A DNA stretch of 64,000 nucleotides. Origin: Dyadobacter chenwenxiniae. Lineage in GTDB: Bacteria; Bacteroidota; Bacteroidia; Cytophagales; Spirosomataceae. How positions within the stretch are numbered: the first letter of the stretch is position 1; every line of letters starts with the position of its first letter. Below, in pieces: positions 1 through 8,293 of this stretch. Made by a program: the position numbers and the translations under genes. The notes beneath the pieces are model-generated. The model saw only the letters and a list, made by a program, of their open reading frames with translations, was not told the DNA's origin and did no database searches. The stretch spans positions 682,001 to 746,000 of the forward strand of contig NZ_CP094997.1 in the NCBI RefSeq assembly GCF_022869785.1. Direction: 5' to 3'.

Positions 1-591
1 CATTGGATGGCTATTGATGATATGAGAAAAAGATATCCCGATGCCCAGGTGCTCTCCGACATGGTGCTGACCGATCATGAAGGCGTTTACACAAGCGGAG
101 GGGCATTTTCCTCACTCAACTTAATCCTGTATCTGATCGAGAAATTCTGTGGCCGTGCGGTTTGTATTCCGGTTAGCAAAATGTTTTCCATTGATATGGA
201 TCGGGTAAGTCAGGCACACTTTGCGGTATTTAAGGGGCAACGCAGGCATGAAGATGAGGTGATACTCAAAGCGCAAACCTACATTGAGCAAAATTATCAC
301 ATGCAAATTTCCATTGATCAGGTGGCTGATCAGACGCACATGAGCAAGCGAAATTTTATCAGGCGATTTAAATCAGCTACGCAGAATACACCATTAGAAT
401 ACATTCAGCGCGTTAAAATTGAGTCTGCAAAAAAGGCTCTTGAAAGCAGCTCGCAGGATATTGCCCATGTTATGTACGATTCGGGATATAATGATATGAA
501 GACTTTCCGGGGCGTTTTCAAACGGATTACAGGACTGACTCCCCAGGATTATCGCAAAAAATACAGTCGCTCCGGAGCAATTGCAGCCTGA
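1..591 (+). CDS. GlxA-family AraC-type transcriptional regulator, C-terminal part (5' end outside window)
   Basis: The open frame enters from the left edge, reading His-Trp before the first Met at position 7, so the start codon lies upstream. The remaining ~196 residues match the second half of GlxA-type regulators. The end of a DJ-1/PfpI-like (class I amidotransferase fold) ligand domain covers roughly residues 1-75, with the typical segment TSGGAFSSLNLILYLIEKF. An AraC/XylS DNA-binding domain follows, with two helix-turn-helix units: ISIDQVADQTHMSKRNFIRRF and IAHVMYDSGYNDMKTFRGVFK. It would act as a cytoplasmic transcription factor. No target can be inferred, because the next gene encodes an unrelated low-complexity protein 115 bp downstream. 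Confidence 0.9.
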   Translation, partial: HWMAIDDMRKRYPDAQVLSDMVLTDHEGVYTSGGAFSSLNLILYLIEKFCGRAVCIPVSKMFSIDMDRVSQAHFAVFKGQRRHEDEVILKAQTYIEQNYHMQISIDQVADQTHMSKRNFIRRFKSATQNTPLEYIQRVKIESAKKALESSSQDIAHVMYDSGYNDMKTFRGVFKRITGLTPQDYRKKYSRSGAIAA

Positions 592-706
592 TTTTCAGTG
601 TGTTTGACATAACTAATCTGTCGATATGCGCTGTTGGTACGATTCTTTTTGCCTAATCTTAATAATATTATAAACATTAACGATTCATCACCAAAAACCA
701 AATGTC

Positions 707-1294
707 ATGAAAGCGATAAAGTTAAACATACTAGCTATTGCATTATTAGGATCGACCGCCGTGTTCGCGCAGACAACAACGCCGTCAAGCAGTACGCCGT
801 CAAGTAGCACGCCGTCCAGCACAACGCAACCGTCATCCACGTCCGGTAGTTCAACACAGCCAAAAACAGTTCCTGGAAGCTCGAACCAGCCATCCACATT
901 GCCGGGAGCAACCCAGCCAGGATCTACAACGCGGCCCGGTTCAACAACAACAACCCAGCCGTCGACTACAACACCGAGCTCAACGACAACGCCATCGTCA
1001 ATCCCGCCGGGCACTGTGCCTGACAGGACTACACAGCCATCGAGCACTGTACCAAGTTCAACTACGCAGCCATCGACAACTGTACCAGGAAGCACAACGC
1101 AGCCATCATCCAACACAGTGCCTAACAGCAATGTGCCGGCTTCAAGCATTCCGAATAATACGACACAACCTTCGACTGTTCCGCAGAGTACTACTGTCCC
1201 ATCATCAACAGTGCCGGGAAGTGCTACAACGCCGTCATCATCATCGACAGTTCCAGGAAGCAGCACTTCAAGACCAGCAACTCCCCGGAATTAA
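707..1294 (+). CDS. Ser/Thr/Pro-rich low-complexity exported protein
   Basis: This 195-residue protein begins with a clear Sec signal peptide (Lys-Ala-Ile-Lys start, hydrophobic core, cleavage after VFAQ at about residue 22). After that it is almost entirely Ser, Thr and Pro with Gln, Gly and Asn, built from degenerate units such as TTQPSST and VPGSST. There are no Cys or Trp residues and no recognisable catalytic domain. Such composition is expected for an extended, possibly O-glycosylated periplasmic or surface protein; that is inference. A good hairpin terminator follows at 1326-1355, which supports a monocistronic gene. The long complementary-strand frame over the same bases is a composition artefact. 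Confidence 0.75.
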   Translation: MKAIKLNILAIALLGSTAVFAQTTTPSSSTPSSSTPSSTTQPSSTSGSSTQPKTVPGSSNQPSTLPGATQPGSTTRPGSTTTTQPSTTTPSSTTTPSSIPPGTVPDRTTQPSSTVPSSTTQPSTTVPGSTTQPSSNTVPNSNVPASSIPNNTTQPSTVPQSTTVPSSTVPGSATTPSSSSTVPGSSTSRPATPRN

Positions 1295-1325
1295 TAGCCG
1301 GACATAGTCAAGTTTTGAAATATGA

Positions 1326-1355
1326 ACAGCCCGCCCATCGGTGGGCTGTTTTGTT
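1326..1355 (+). terminator. intrinsic terminator after the Ser/Thr/Pro-rich gene
   Basis: ACAGCCC at 1326-1332 pairs with GGGCTGT at 1343-1349; inner GC pairs extend the stem, and a T-rich tract (TTTTGTT) follows. Confidence 0.8.
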
Positions 1356-1411
1356 ATAAAATAAATTGCTGGTACGGGAATTTACAAAACGGTGTTAAAA
1401 ATTGAAACATT

Positions 1412-1624
1412 ATGCCAAATATCGAAAATAGAGATCCTTCGGGATCAGTAAAAGCGGGAACAACGCTATCCGTAACCAATGCCTCATCCGAAAATGAGGC
1501 AATTCTGGCCGTCGAGAATTATCTGAGGGTAAATAAAGGGGAAGGACTCGAAATGTCGCTGCCCACAAAAGGCGATGACGGAAGTTATCTCATCAAACTG
1601 GAAGACGCGACAGCTGCGTCTTAA
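1412..1624 (+). CDS. small hypothetical protein (70 aa)
   Basis: A 70-residue acidic protein with no signal peptide or membrane segment. The middle (ENEAILAVENYLRV) suggests one amphipathic helix, followed by a short beta-prone part (GSYLIKLEDA). It is isolated: a terminator lies upstream, and 155 bp separate it from the next gene. I do not recognise the family. The frame and the clean ATG shortly after the terminator are the only evidence that it is a gene. Confidence 0.5.
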   Translation: MPNIENRDPSGSVKAGTTLSVTNASSENEAILAVENYLRVNKGEGLEMSLPTKGDDGSYLIKLEDATAAS

Positions 1625-1779
1625 TGATCTATCCAGGATTGCGAATGCTTTTTAGCCGTTTAAAAATCCATACGGTCACAGGATAAACGGTTTGTACTCC
1701 ATCACCACCCTTTTCTCATATTAGCGCGTAAGATCAATGTCCGGTTGTTAAGAACACGGAACCGTCAAACCCGCTAATT

Positions 1780-4026
1780 ATGAGAAAATTTTTGCTATTA
1801 TATTTACTGATTTTCAGTTCGTTAGCTGAGGCGCAGCAGCAGGCAGAATGTCAAAAGGAGACAGAGAATATATCAGTCATGGAGCAAAAGGGCTTTCAGC
1901 GCAGGCTGGAAGCCACTGGCGCCCATGCACGGACTAGCGCCTCGCAAAATTTCGACGTTATATACTATCGTTGCGAATGGGAAGTGGATCCGGCGGTTCG
2001 TTACATTAAAGGGAATGTCACCACGCATTTTGTAATGACTGATGCAGGAAATTCTATTACATTGGACCTTGCCAACGAGCACACGATCAGTGCAGTAACC
2101 CGGAATAATGTCCCGCTATCATTCACACACAGTAATGGTGCTGTTACTATTTCCTTCGCGTCACCCATTATAAGCGGCTCCAAAGATTCGGTCAGCATTA
2201 CTTACGGTGGTATTCCGACCACCACTTTTGGTCCGTTTGCTACAGCCACACATGGTCCCGATATGGTTCCCGCCATGTGGACATTGAGTGAGCCCTTCGG
2301 TGCGAAAGACTGGTGGCCGTGCAAGAATGGGCTGGATGACAAAGCCGATTCGATCGACGTTTATCTGAAACATCCTTCCATTTACAAGGCGGCTTCCAAT
2401 GGTCTTTTGAAGTCGGAGACGCCTGTGTCCGGGTCCAAAATGGTCACGCATTGGAGACACCGCTATCCCATTGCCAGCTATCTTGTCTGTTTTGCCGTTT
2501 CCAATTATAATGTGTTGAATAATAGCGTCGATATTGGTGGGACGGCCATTCCCGTGCAGACTTACTGCTATCCCGAAAATGAGGCTACATTCGCTGCTGG
2601 TGCGCAAAATGCCATGAATGCAATGGTGCAATTCAGCGACTTACTAGGCGATTATCCATTCAAAAAGGAAAAATATGGGCACGTCCAATTTGCATTTGGC
2701 GGCGGAATGGAGCATCAAACGTGCTCATTTATGGTCAATATGGGGGAAAATCTTATTGCACATGAGCTTGCCCATCAATGGTTTGGAGATAAAATAACCT
2801 GCGGCAATTGGGAGGATATCTGGCTGAATGAGGGTTTTGCAACGCACATGGCCAATATTTATATTGAAAATAAATTTCCTGCCAATGCCACGGTTTACCG
2901 CAATGCGCAAATCAACGCCATCACTGCCGATCCGGGCGGGTCCGTAAAGGTCGATGATGTGAGTAGTCCAAACCGTATTTTCAGCCAGCGTCTGAGCTAC
3001 TTCAAAGGTTCGCACCTGCTGTTTATGCTTCGTTGGATACTCAGCGATGCGGTATTTTTCGCCGCCGTGAAAAATTATCTGCAAGATCCCGCGCTCGCAT
3101 ATGGCTTCGCGACAACCGATAATCTTAAAAGTCATTTGGAGGCCGTTAGCGGAAAGGATCTGACCTACTTTTTCGATCAGTGGTTTACCGGTCAGGGCTA
3201 TCCTTCTTATCAAATCCAATGGTTTCCTGATAATAACAATGTGCAGATCAAGATCAGCCAAATGACTTCGCACCCTTCGGTAGGCTTTTTCCAATTGCCT
3301 CTTCCGTTGCTGTTCCAAAATACGACGACAGGGCAGCAGAAACTGGTAGTTCTCAACAATACAACCAGCGGACAAACATTTTTCGAAAACCTTGGCTTCG
3401 AACCCAACATGGTAACATTCGACCCCGAAAAATGGCTGGTTACCAAAAACAATGTTATCACAAAATCCTCCGATCCGCTGCCGGTTACATTTGAATCTGC
3501 CAAAATTCAATGTCTGGGTGAGCAGCCACAGCTTGTGTGGATAACATCGCAGGAAGTTAGCGCCGATGTTTTTGAAATTCAGAAAAGTAGCGACGCAATC
3601 AACTGGTCAGCGATCGGTTCGGTCGCCGCGGTAGGTAACAGCATCGATTTGAAGCATTATACTTACACCGACAACATTTCGAATGTAAAAGGCGCATATT
3701 ACCGCATTGCGGAAAAGGATCTGGATGGTAAAGTGCAGTATTCGCGCATTTTGCGAAATACATGCGCAACGCTGCAAAAATCTGATCTCGTCGTATCTCC
3801 GAATCCGGTTCATGATGTGTTGCATTTTGAAACCGCTGACAAGCAGCAGGGGGTAGGAAAAGTTGCTATATTCAATGCAGATGGCCATTTGATACAAACA
3901 GAGCAGGTTTCTGAATCAAGTCCGAATTCCATTAATGTCGCAGGGTTACAGCGCGGAACCTACATTTTGCAGCTCGAAGATGCCGATCAGAAACTAGTAA
4001 AGGCAGTCAGGTTTGTCAAGGACTAA
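1780..4026 (+). CDS. secreted M1-family aminopeptidase with T9SS sorting domain
   Basis: This 748-residue zinc metallopeptidase removes N-terminal residues from peptides. A signal peptide (cleavage near AEAQ, residue 19) precedes a beta-rich M1 N-domain. The substrate-binding GxMEN-type motif appears as GGGMEHQT (307-314). The zinc site is HELAH at 328-332, with the third ligand Glu351 in WLNEGFATH. After about residue 490 comes a beta-sandwich stretch (FEIQKSSDAINWSAIG). The last ~80 residues form a type A Por secretion C-terminal sorting domain (SPNPVHDVL ... GTYILQLEDADQKLVKAVRF), so export through the type IX system to the surface is expected. The motifs are intact, so the enzyme should be active. 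Its function is probably peptide scavenging. Confidence 0.93.
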   Translation: MRKFLLLYLLIFSSLAEAQQQAECQKETENISVMEQKGFQRRLEATGAHARTSASQNFDVIYYRCEWEVDPAVRYIKGNVTTHFVMTDAGNSITLDLANEHTISAVTRNNVPLSFTHSNGAVTISFASPIISGSKDSVSITYGGIPTTTFGPFATATHGPDMVPAMWTLSEPFGAKDWWPCKNGLDDKADSIDVYLKHPSIYKAASNGLLKSETPVSGSKMVTHWRHRYPIASYLVCFAVSNYNVLNNSVDIGGTAIPVQTYCYPENEATFAAGAQNAMNAMVQFSDLLGDYPFKKEKYGHVQFAFGGGMEHQTCSFMVNMGENLIAHELAHQWFGDKITCGNWEDIWLNEGFATHMANIYIENKFPANATVYRNAQINAITADPGGSVKVDDVSSPNRIFSQRLSYFKGSHLLFMLRWILSDAVFFAAVKNYLQDPALAYGFATTDNLKSHLEAVSGKDLTYFFDQWFTGQGYPSYQIQWFPDNNNVQIKISQMTSHPSVGFFQLPLPLLFQNTTTGQQKLVVLNNTTSGQTFFENLGFEPNMVTFDPEKWLVTKNNVITKSSDPLPVTFESAKIQCLGEQPQLVWITSQEVSADVFEIQKSSDAINWSAIGSVAAVGNSIDLKHYTYTDNISNVKGAYYRIAEKDLDGKVQYSRILRNTCATLQKSDLVVSPNPVHDVLHFETADKQQGVGKVAIFNADGHLIQTEQVSESSPNSINVAGLQRGTYILQLEDADQKLVKAVRFVKD

Positions 4027-4078
4027 GCATATGGCGTGATTTTTTACCAGTTTCATTCATAACCGAAGATATATAAGG

Positions 4079-4948
4079 ATGAAGCGGATACTGAGAATCA
4101 CATTGTTACTTGTTTTTTTGAGCGGATACAGCTTTGCTCAAAAAATTGTGTTTATAGCCGGGCAAGATAGCCATGGCAAAGGAGAGCACGAGCATCAGGG
4201 CGGGAGCACATTGCTCGTCAAAGCGATTAAGGAGGGACTTCCTGGCGTTGATGCTGTTCTTGTTCAGAATGGCTGGCCAAAAGACAGCTCCGTTTTGAAT
4301 GATGCCGATGCCATTGTGATTTATGCAGATGGCGGCGGTGACCATTTGTTAATGCCGCATTTGACAGAGATGGATAGATTAACGAAGAAGGGAGTCGGGT
4401 TGGTTATGCTGCATTTTTCGCTGGAAGTTCCTGCAGGGAAGGTCGGGAATTATCTTAAGGACTGGATCGGAGGTTATTTTGAGATCAATTGGTCTGTTAA
4501 CCCGGTTTGGGAAGCCGCTTTTTCAAGCTTTCCGGATCACCCGATCGCCAATGGTGTTAAGCCGTTTTCGATTCAAGACGAATGGTATTATCACATGCGA
4601 TTTGCGGATGGAATGAAGAATATCACGCCCATTTTGCAAGCGCTGCCGCCGGAATCGACTTTGAAAGGGAAGGATGGGACGCATTCAAACAATCCGGCTG
4701 TTCGGGAAGCCGTGCTTACCAAAAAGGAGTTGCAGCCCGTTGCCTGGGCACTTGTCCGGCCAGATGGAGGCCGGGGTTTCGGTTTTTCAGGTGGTCACAT
4801 GCATAAGAATTGGGGCAACGATAATTTCAGAAAAGTAGTCCTGAATGCCATTGCCTGGGCCGCCAAAGCCCAGATCCCCAAAGAGGGAATCCCATCCACA
4901 ACGCCTACCGAGGCGGAGCTGAATGCCTTAACGAAGAAGATGGAATAG
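4079..4948 (+). CDS. ThuA-domain protein, exported
   Basis: A 289-residue protein with a signal peptide (cleavage after SFAQ, residue ~21) and a ThuA-like class I glutamine-amidotransferase fold. It starts with KIVFIAGQDSHGKGEHEHQGG and has VIYADGGGDHLL and GVGLVMLHFSLEV segments, then FSGGHMHKNWGNDNFRKVVLNAIAWAA near the end. ThuA proteins are tied to sugar metabolism (trehalose and related), but the biochemical role is not settled. In Bacteroidota and Planctomycetes, exported forms accompany polysaccharide and sulfatase loci. Here it lies 52 bp after the aminopeptidase and before the sulfur locus, so it may be independent of both. Confidence 0.85.
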   Translation: MKRILRITLLLVFLSGYSFAQKIVFIAGQDSHGKGEHEHQGGSTLLVKAIKEGLPGVDAVLVQNGWPKDSSVLNDADAIVIYADGGGDHLLMPHLTEMDRLTKKGVGLVMLHFSLEVPAGKVGNYLKDWIGGYFEINWSVNPVWEAAFSSFPDHPIANGVKPFSIQDEWYYHMRFADGMKNITPILQALPPESTLKGKDGTHSNNPAVREAVLTKKELQPVAWALVRPDGGRGFGFSGGHMHKNWGNDNFRKVVLNAIAWAAKAQIPKEGIPSTTPTEAELNALTKKME

Positions 4949-5025
4949 CAAAAGTTGCTTTCATTTTTCCCGCCAATTTAACAAAGAATAAAAAATTTTT
5001 GGTATTGCGTGTTCTTTAACTTTAC

Positions 5026-5045
5026 TTTGTCTATCAAATTAGTAG
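5026..5045 (+). promoter_or_regulatory. operator-like motif, copy 1 (sulfur locus)
   Basis: TTTGTCTATCAAATTAGTAG matches the copy at 12287-12306 at 19 of 20 positions. The CTATC...TTAGTAG part is an imperfect dyad. TTTG preceded by ACTTTAC resembles a Bacteroidota -7 element, so the dyad would overlap or directly follow the transcription start. I interpret it as a repressor site for a sulfur-responsive regulator; no regulator is encoded nearby. Confidence 0.55.
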
Positions 5046-5107
5046 GATTCTTTCTTGTTAACCACCAGCAAGAGGGATAGCAGAAACATTATTAACCTAT
5101 AATAGCG

Positions 5108-5200
5108 ATGAATTCAAATTCTTCGAATAAAATAACTCCGTCCATGGTGGTCGATTCCAACGATTTTCCGCACTTCGAAACATGCTGTTGTTGCGACTAA
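5108..5200 (+). CDS. polycysteine leader peptide (30 aa), candidate cysteine-sensing attenuator ORF
   Basis: ATG at 5108 opens a 30-codon frame whose last six codons read Thr-Cys-Cys-Cys-Cys-Asp before TAA at 5198-5200. It lies 62 bp after the operator-like motif and 73 bp before the start of the binding-protein gene of a sulfatase locus. Four consecutive cysteine codons near the end of a short ORF ahead of sulfur genes is the arrangement of cysteine-responsive leader peptides, known from actinobacteria. There, ribosome stalling on scarce Cys-tRNA controls downstream expression. The peptide has no signal sequence. I did not find a convincing terminator or anti-terminator pair in 5200-5274, so a translational rather than transcriptional mechanism is more likely. 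Confidence 0.6.
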   Translation: MNSNSSNKITPSMVVDSNDFPHFETCCCCD

Positions 5201-5273
5201 AACATTAAGCAAACCAGTATTTCTTCTAAAAACCATGCGTCCATGCGTGGCCCATCATCACTCTTATATTATC

Positions 5274-6206
5274 ATGAGAAGTATTAAATCATTACTTGTA
5301 GCCACCGGCTTGTCCCTGGCAATCAGTCAGTCAGGTTTTTCGCAGACTGCAAATCCCAATGAAGTTGTCATCACCGGCGTGCGGTTCGCTTATCCTTTGG
5401 TGGAGAAATGGATCGGAGAATATAAAGCTGCTAATCCGCAGGCGCAGATTCGCATTGAAACCAGGACGGTAACGGACCCGCAAAAATACGACCTGCTCAT
5501 TGAAGCTTACGAACAGGAAAAGGAAGTGAGGGAGACGCGCGAATACATTTCCGTCGCCCGTTATGCGCTGCTTCCGATCGCCAATGCAAAGTCCGCATTT
5601 GCGAAAGAATATGCGGAGAAAGGATTGAATGAGAAAACTTATAAGCAAATATTCTTCCACGATATTTACGCGGAAAAGGACAAAACACTTGATACTCCTT
5701 ACACGATTTACACCCGCTTGCAAAAAGCCGGTGCGCCGATCACATTCGCGAAATATTTCGGTTATGAGCAAAAGGATATCAAAGGCAAAACCATTGCAGG
5801 TGCAGATGAGCATCTGATTAAAGCACTTTTGAAGGATGAAACAGGGGTAACGTACACAATCCCAGGACTTGCCTTTGATTTGAAAACCCGCAAACCAACG
5901 GAAGGAATAGCGCTTATACCGGTTGACCTGGACGGAAACGGCAGGGTTTCCAAGGAAGAAAAATCGCTCGAGAACCTGGATCAGGTACTGGCCAGCGTTG
6001 AAAATGAAAAAATCAAAAATGTGCCGGTTGAATACATTCACCTTTCGATCGACAAGCATAACTCAAATCCCGAGGCCAAGAAGTTTTTGTTGTGGGTTGC
6101 TGAAAATGCGCAGAAAGATTTACAACAATTCGGTTATCTGAAACCGGATCCCAAGCGCCTTCAAGACGAAAAACAAAAAATTGAAAGGTTCGCGGCTGTA
6201 AATTAA
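5274..6206 (+). CDS. PstS-like periplasmic substrate-binding protein, sulfur locus
   Basis: A 310-residue protein. The start at 5274 is preferred over the upstream ATG at 5235, because it places a standard signal peptide (MRSIKSLLVATGLSLAIS, cleavage after GFSQ) at the N-terminus. The mature part resembles the periplasmic binding-protein-like II fold of PstS and sulfate/molybdate binders: VVITGVRFAYPLVEKWIGEY, then a YALLPIANAKS segment and a C-terminal lobe. A canonical EF-hand loop, DLDGNGRVSKEE, sits at about residues 225-236 of the mature region, which is unusual for this fold. There is no cognate ABC permease or ATPase in the window. It follows a polycysteine leader and precedes a SusC remnant and three sulfatases, so a role in capturing sulfate or sulfate esters is inferred. 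Confidence 0.7.
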   Translation: MRSIKSLLVATGLSLAISQSGFSQTANPNEVVITGVRFAYPLVEKWIGEYKAANPQAQIRIETRTVTDPQKYDLLIEAYEQEKEVRETREYISVARYALLPIANAKSAFAKEYAEKGLNEKTYKQIFFHDIYAEKDKTLDTPYTIYTRLQKAGAPITFAKYFGYEQKDIKGKTIAGADEHLIKALLKDETGVTYTIPGLAFDLKTRKPTEGIALIPVDLDGNGRVSKEEKSLENLDQVLASVENEKIKNVPVEYIHLSIDKHNSNPEAKKFLLWVAENAQKDLQQFGYLKPDPKRLQDEKQKIERFAAVN

Positions 6207-6300
6207 CCATCGGCTTTAGGCAGTCAATTTCCTTCCGCGTATATCGATATGCGGGAGGATTGTTGCGCCCTGAAATTAAGGTAATCCCTTATTTAAATGA

Positions 6301-6405
6301 TGGACAACTACATTTTATCTCACCCTGTTTTGTTCAGGGTTGTTTTTTACAACATATGCGCAGGAATTGCTCACTGGGGTAGTTAAGGACGCAATCGGCG
6401 TTTAA
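6301..6405 (+). pseudogene. remnant of a SusC-like TonB-dependent receptor N-terminus
   Basis: This frame reads a hydrophobic signal-like segment (FYLTLFCSGLFFTTYAQ) followed by ELLTGVVKDAIG, which is the start of the carboxypeptidase-regulatory-like domain that opens almost every SusC receptor. The frame has no ATG (TGA lies just upstream) and stops at TAA 6403-6405 after 34 codons; nothing recognisable continues. It therefore looks like the stump of a deleted receptor, between the binding-protein gene and the first sulfatase. Confidence 0.55.
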
Positions 6406-6454
6406 GGACAGATTGAAAAAGGTTACGATCACATAAAATCACTGGGGTTTAGGC

Positions 6455-6597
6455 GACTCCTCTGGAGTCAGCGAGATTTGAAAATATCCAGCTAGAAACA
6501 GGGCACTGCTCCGCGGTGAAAGAAGCAATACCAGCCGCAGAGCGGCAATCTGTTTCTAACAAAAAAAATCAATCAAAAGTAAAGGCTCCGGCGGAGC
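6455..6597. repeat. dispersed palindromic repeat cluster (TAGAAACA/CTCCGG family), copy A
   Basis: The 418 bp between the binding protein and the first sulfatase hold several palindromes: GACTCC-tct-GGAGTC (6455-6469), TAGAAACA (6493-6500) facing TGTTTCTA (6551-6558), and GGCTCCGGCGGAGC (6584-6597). The same elements recur at 8294-8440 and 41509-41575. Confidence 0.65.
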
Positions 6598-6624
6598 TTC
6601 CTGAACCATCAATAAGATTCACAT

Positions 6625-8247
6625 ATGAATTTAAAACAAACAAAGTCCTTATTTCTTGCCGCCGCAATGCTGGCAACATCCGCTTCGTTCGCCCAGGAAA
6701 AACCGAACGTCATCGTGATCCTGGCGGATGACCTGGGTTATGCTGATCTGGGTTGCTATGGCAGCGAAATTCCAACACCTAATCTGGACAAACTGGCTCA
6801 GAATGGTTTAAGGCTAACTAGTTTTTATAACACAGCCCGTTGCTGCCCGACGCGTGCGGCGCTGCTGACCGGCGTTTATAGTCATCAAGCCGGCATTGGC
6901 CACATGATGGATGACAAAGGCGCAGACCATCCGGCCTACCGCGGACATTTGAATGAGACCAGCGTAACCATTGCGGAAGTGATGAAAACGGCAGGTTACT
7001 TTACGGCAATGACAGGTAAGTGGCATGTGGGGCAGGCTGCGGGAACCGTTCCCTGGAAGCGCGGATTCGATAGGTCATTGAATGCACCTGCGGGTGGTTT
7101 TTATTATGGAAGTGGGAAAAACGCAAAGATTTTTCTGAACGGCGAAGAGTTGGCAAACGACTCTGACAAGCTTCCTGAAAATTGGTATTCAACGGATCTG
7201 TGGACAGATTTTGGCTTACGTTTTATTGATGAAGCCGCTGCTGAAAAGAAACCGTTTATGCTTTATCTGGCGCACAACGCACCGCATTTTCCATTGCAGG
7301 CACCGGAAGAGGACATTGCAAAGTTCAGGGGAAAATATCTCCAGGGCTGGGAAAAACTCAGAGAGCAACGCTATGCGAAGCAGTTGAAACTTGGGTTGAT
7401 TGATCCTTCGTGGAAGTTGCCGCCTGCGAACCCGAATATCCCGAAATGGGAAAGCCTGAGCGAGCAGGAAAAGAAACGATATGATGACATGATGGCGATT
7501 TATGCTGCTGTAATTTATCGTTTGGACAAAAGCATCGGCGACCTCGTTGAAGGCCTGAAAAAGAGGGGCGTTTTTGATGACACAGTGATACTTTTTGTTT
7601 CCGACAACGGTGGAAATGCCGAGCCGGGCATGGAAGGAAGATATGAAGGCGACAAGCCAGGCAATGCGCAGTCAACTGTTTTTCTGGGCCAGGGTTGGGC
7701 GGAAGCGGCTTGCACGCCTTTCTGGGCCTATAAGCATCATACGCATGAAGGCGGAATTTCGTCTCCAGGCATCATTTCCTGGCCCAATGGCATTCCCGCT
7801 TCGAGAAATGGCAAATTTGAAAAACAACCTGCGCACATTATCGATATCATGGCTACACTTGTGGACCTGGGCGGTGCCAAATATCCGACCACTTTCGCGG
7901 GACAAACGATTCAGCCGCTGGAAGGAACGAGCCTGAAACCTGCGTTTGCCGGAAAGTCGATCAACCGGAGAAACCCGATATTCTGGGAGCATGAAGGCAA
8001 CCGGGCTATCCGCGACGGGAAATGGAAGCTTGTGGCTGAGAAAACGGAAAAGTGGCAGCTGTATGATGTAGAAAAGGATCGCACGGAGCTGAATGACCTG
8101 TTTGATAAACAACCGGAGATTGCTAAAAAGCTAGTTGCTAAATATGAAGAATGGTATAAGCGGGTGGGAGCCGAGGAATATGATAAAACATTCAAATGGT
8201 TTTATGATTATGACAAGGCGAAAAAAGAAACTGTTTCCGGCAAATAA
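6625..8247 (+). CDS. arylsulfatase, exported (sulfatase 1)
   Basis: A 540-residue S1-family sulfatase that hydrolyses sulfate esters to release sulfate. A signal peptide is present (cleavage after ASFAQ, residue ~24). The metal-binding start is NVIVILADDLGYADLGCYG (Asp35, Asp36). The formylglycine motif is Cys73-Cys-Pro-Thr-Arg77, followed by the usual AALLTG, so Cys73 is the residue to be modified. VSDNGGN supplies the second metal cluster, and GKWHVG carries the conserved Lys-His. The C-terminal subdomain has IRDGKWKLVAE and the family ending. Length and motifs match the arylsulfatase A-like subgroup. No maturase gene is present in the window. It is the first of three sulfatases on this strand. 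Confidence 0.95.
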   Translation: MNLKQTKSLFLAAAMLATSASFAQEKPNVIVILADDLGYADLGCYGSEIPTPNLDKLAQNGLRLTSFYNTARCCPTRAALLTGVYSHQAGIGHMMDDKGADHPAYRGHLNETSVTIAEVMKTAGYFTAMTGKWHVGQAAGTVPWKRGFDRSLNAPAGGFYYGSGKNAKIFLNGEELANDSDKLPENWYSTDLWTDFGLRFIDEAAAEKKPFMLYLAHNAPHFPLQAPEEDIAKFRGKYLQGWEKLREQRYAKQLKLGLIDPSWKLPPANPNIPKWESLSEQEKKRYDDMMAIYAAVIYRLDKSIGDLVEGLKKRGVFDDTVILFVSDNGGNAEPGMEGRYEGDKPGNAQSTVFLGQGWAEAACTPFWAYKHHTHEGGISSPGIISWPNGIPASRNGKFEKQPAHIIDIMATLVDLGGAKYPTTFAGQTIQPLEGTSLKPAFAGKSINRRNPIFWEHEGNRAIRDGKWKLVAEKTEKWQLYDVEKDRTELNDLFDKQPEIAKKLVAKYEEWYKRVGAEEYDKTFKWFYDYDKAKKETVSGK

Positions 8248-8293
8248 TTTAAATCGAGAGTGGAGTAGAAAACTAATCTAATCTGCCGCTATT

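Noticed and set aside
688..1266. 192-residue minus-strand frame opposite the Ser/Thr/Pro-rich gene
   Set aside because: It is a composition artefact: Val/Gly/Asp repeats mirror the Ser/Thr/Pro codons, whereas the plus-strand product has a proper signal peptide and a terminator.
2725..3510. 261-residue minus-strand frame inside the M1 aminopeptidase
   Set aside because: Lies entirely opposite a gene with intact zinc-protease motifs; no recognisable domain or signal.
5200..5274. Terminator/anti-terminator pair after the polycysteine leader
   Set aside because: CCATGCGT occurs twice here as a direct repeat, not inverted; no stable stem with a T-tract was found, so I do not claim transcription attenuation.
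5331..6059. 242-residue minus-strand frame opposite the binding protein
   Set aside because: Shadow frame of a gene with signal peptide and conserved fold; composition rich in Phe/Arg/Cys as expected from reverse reading.
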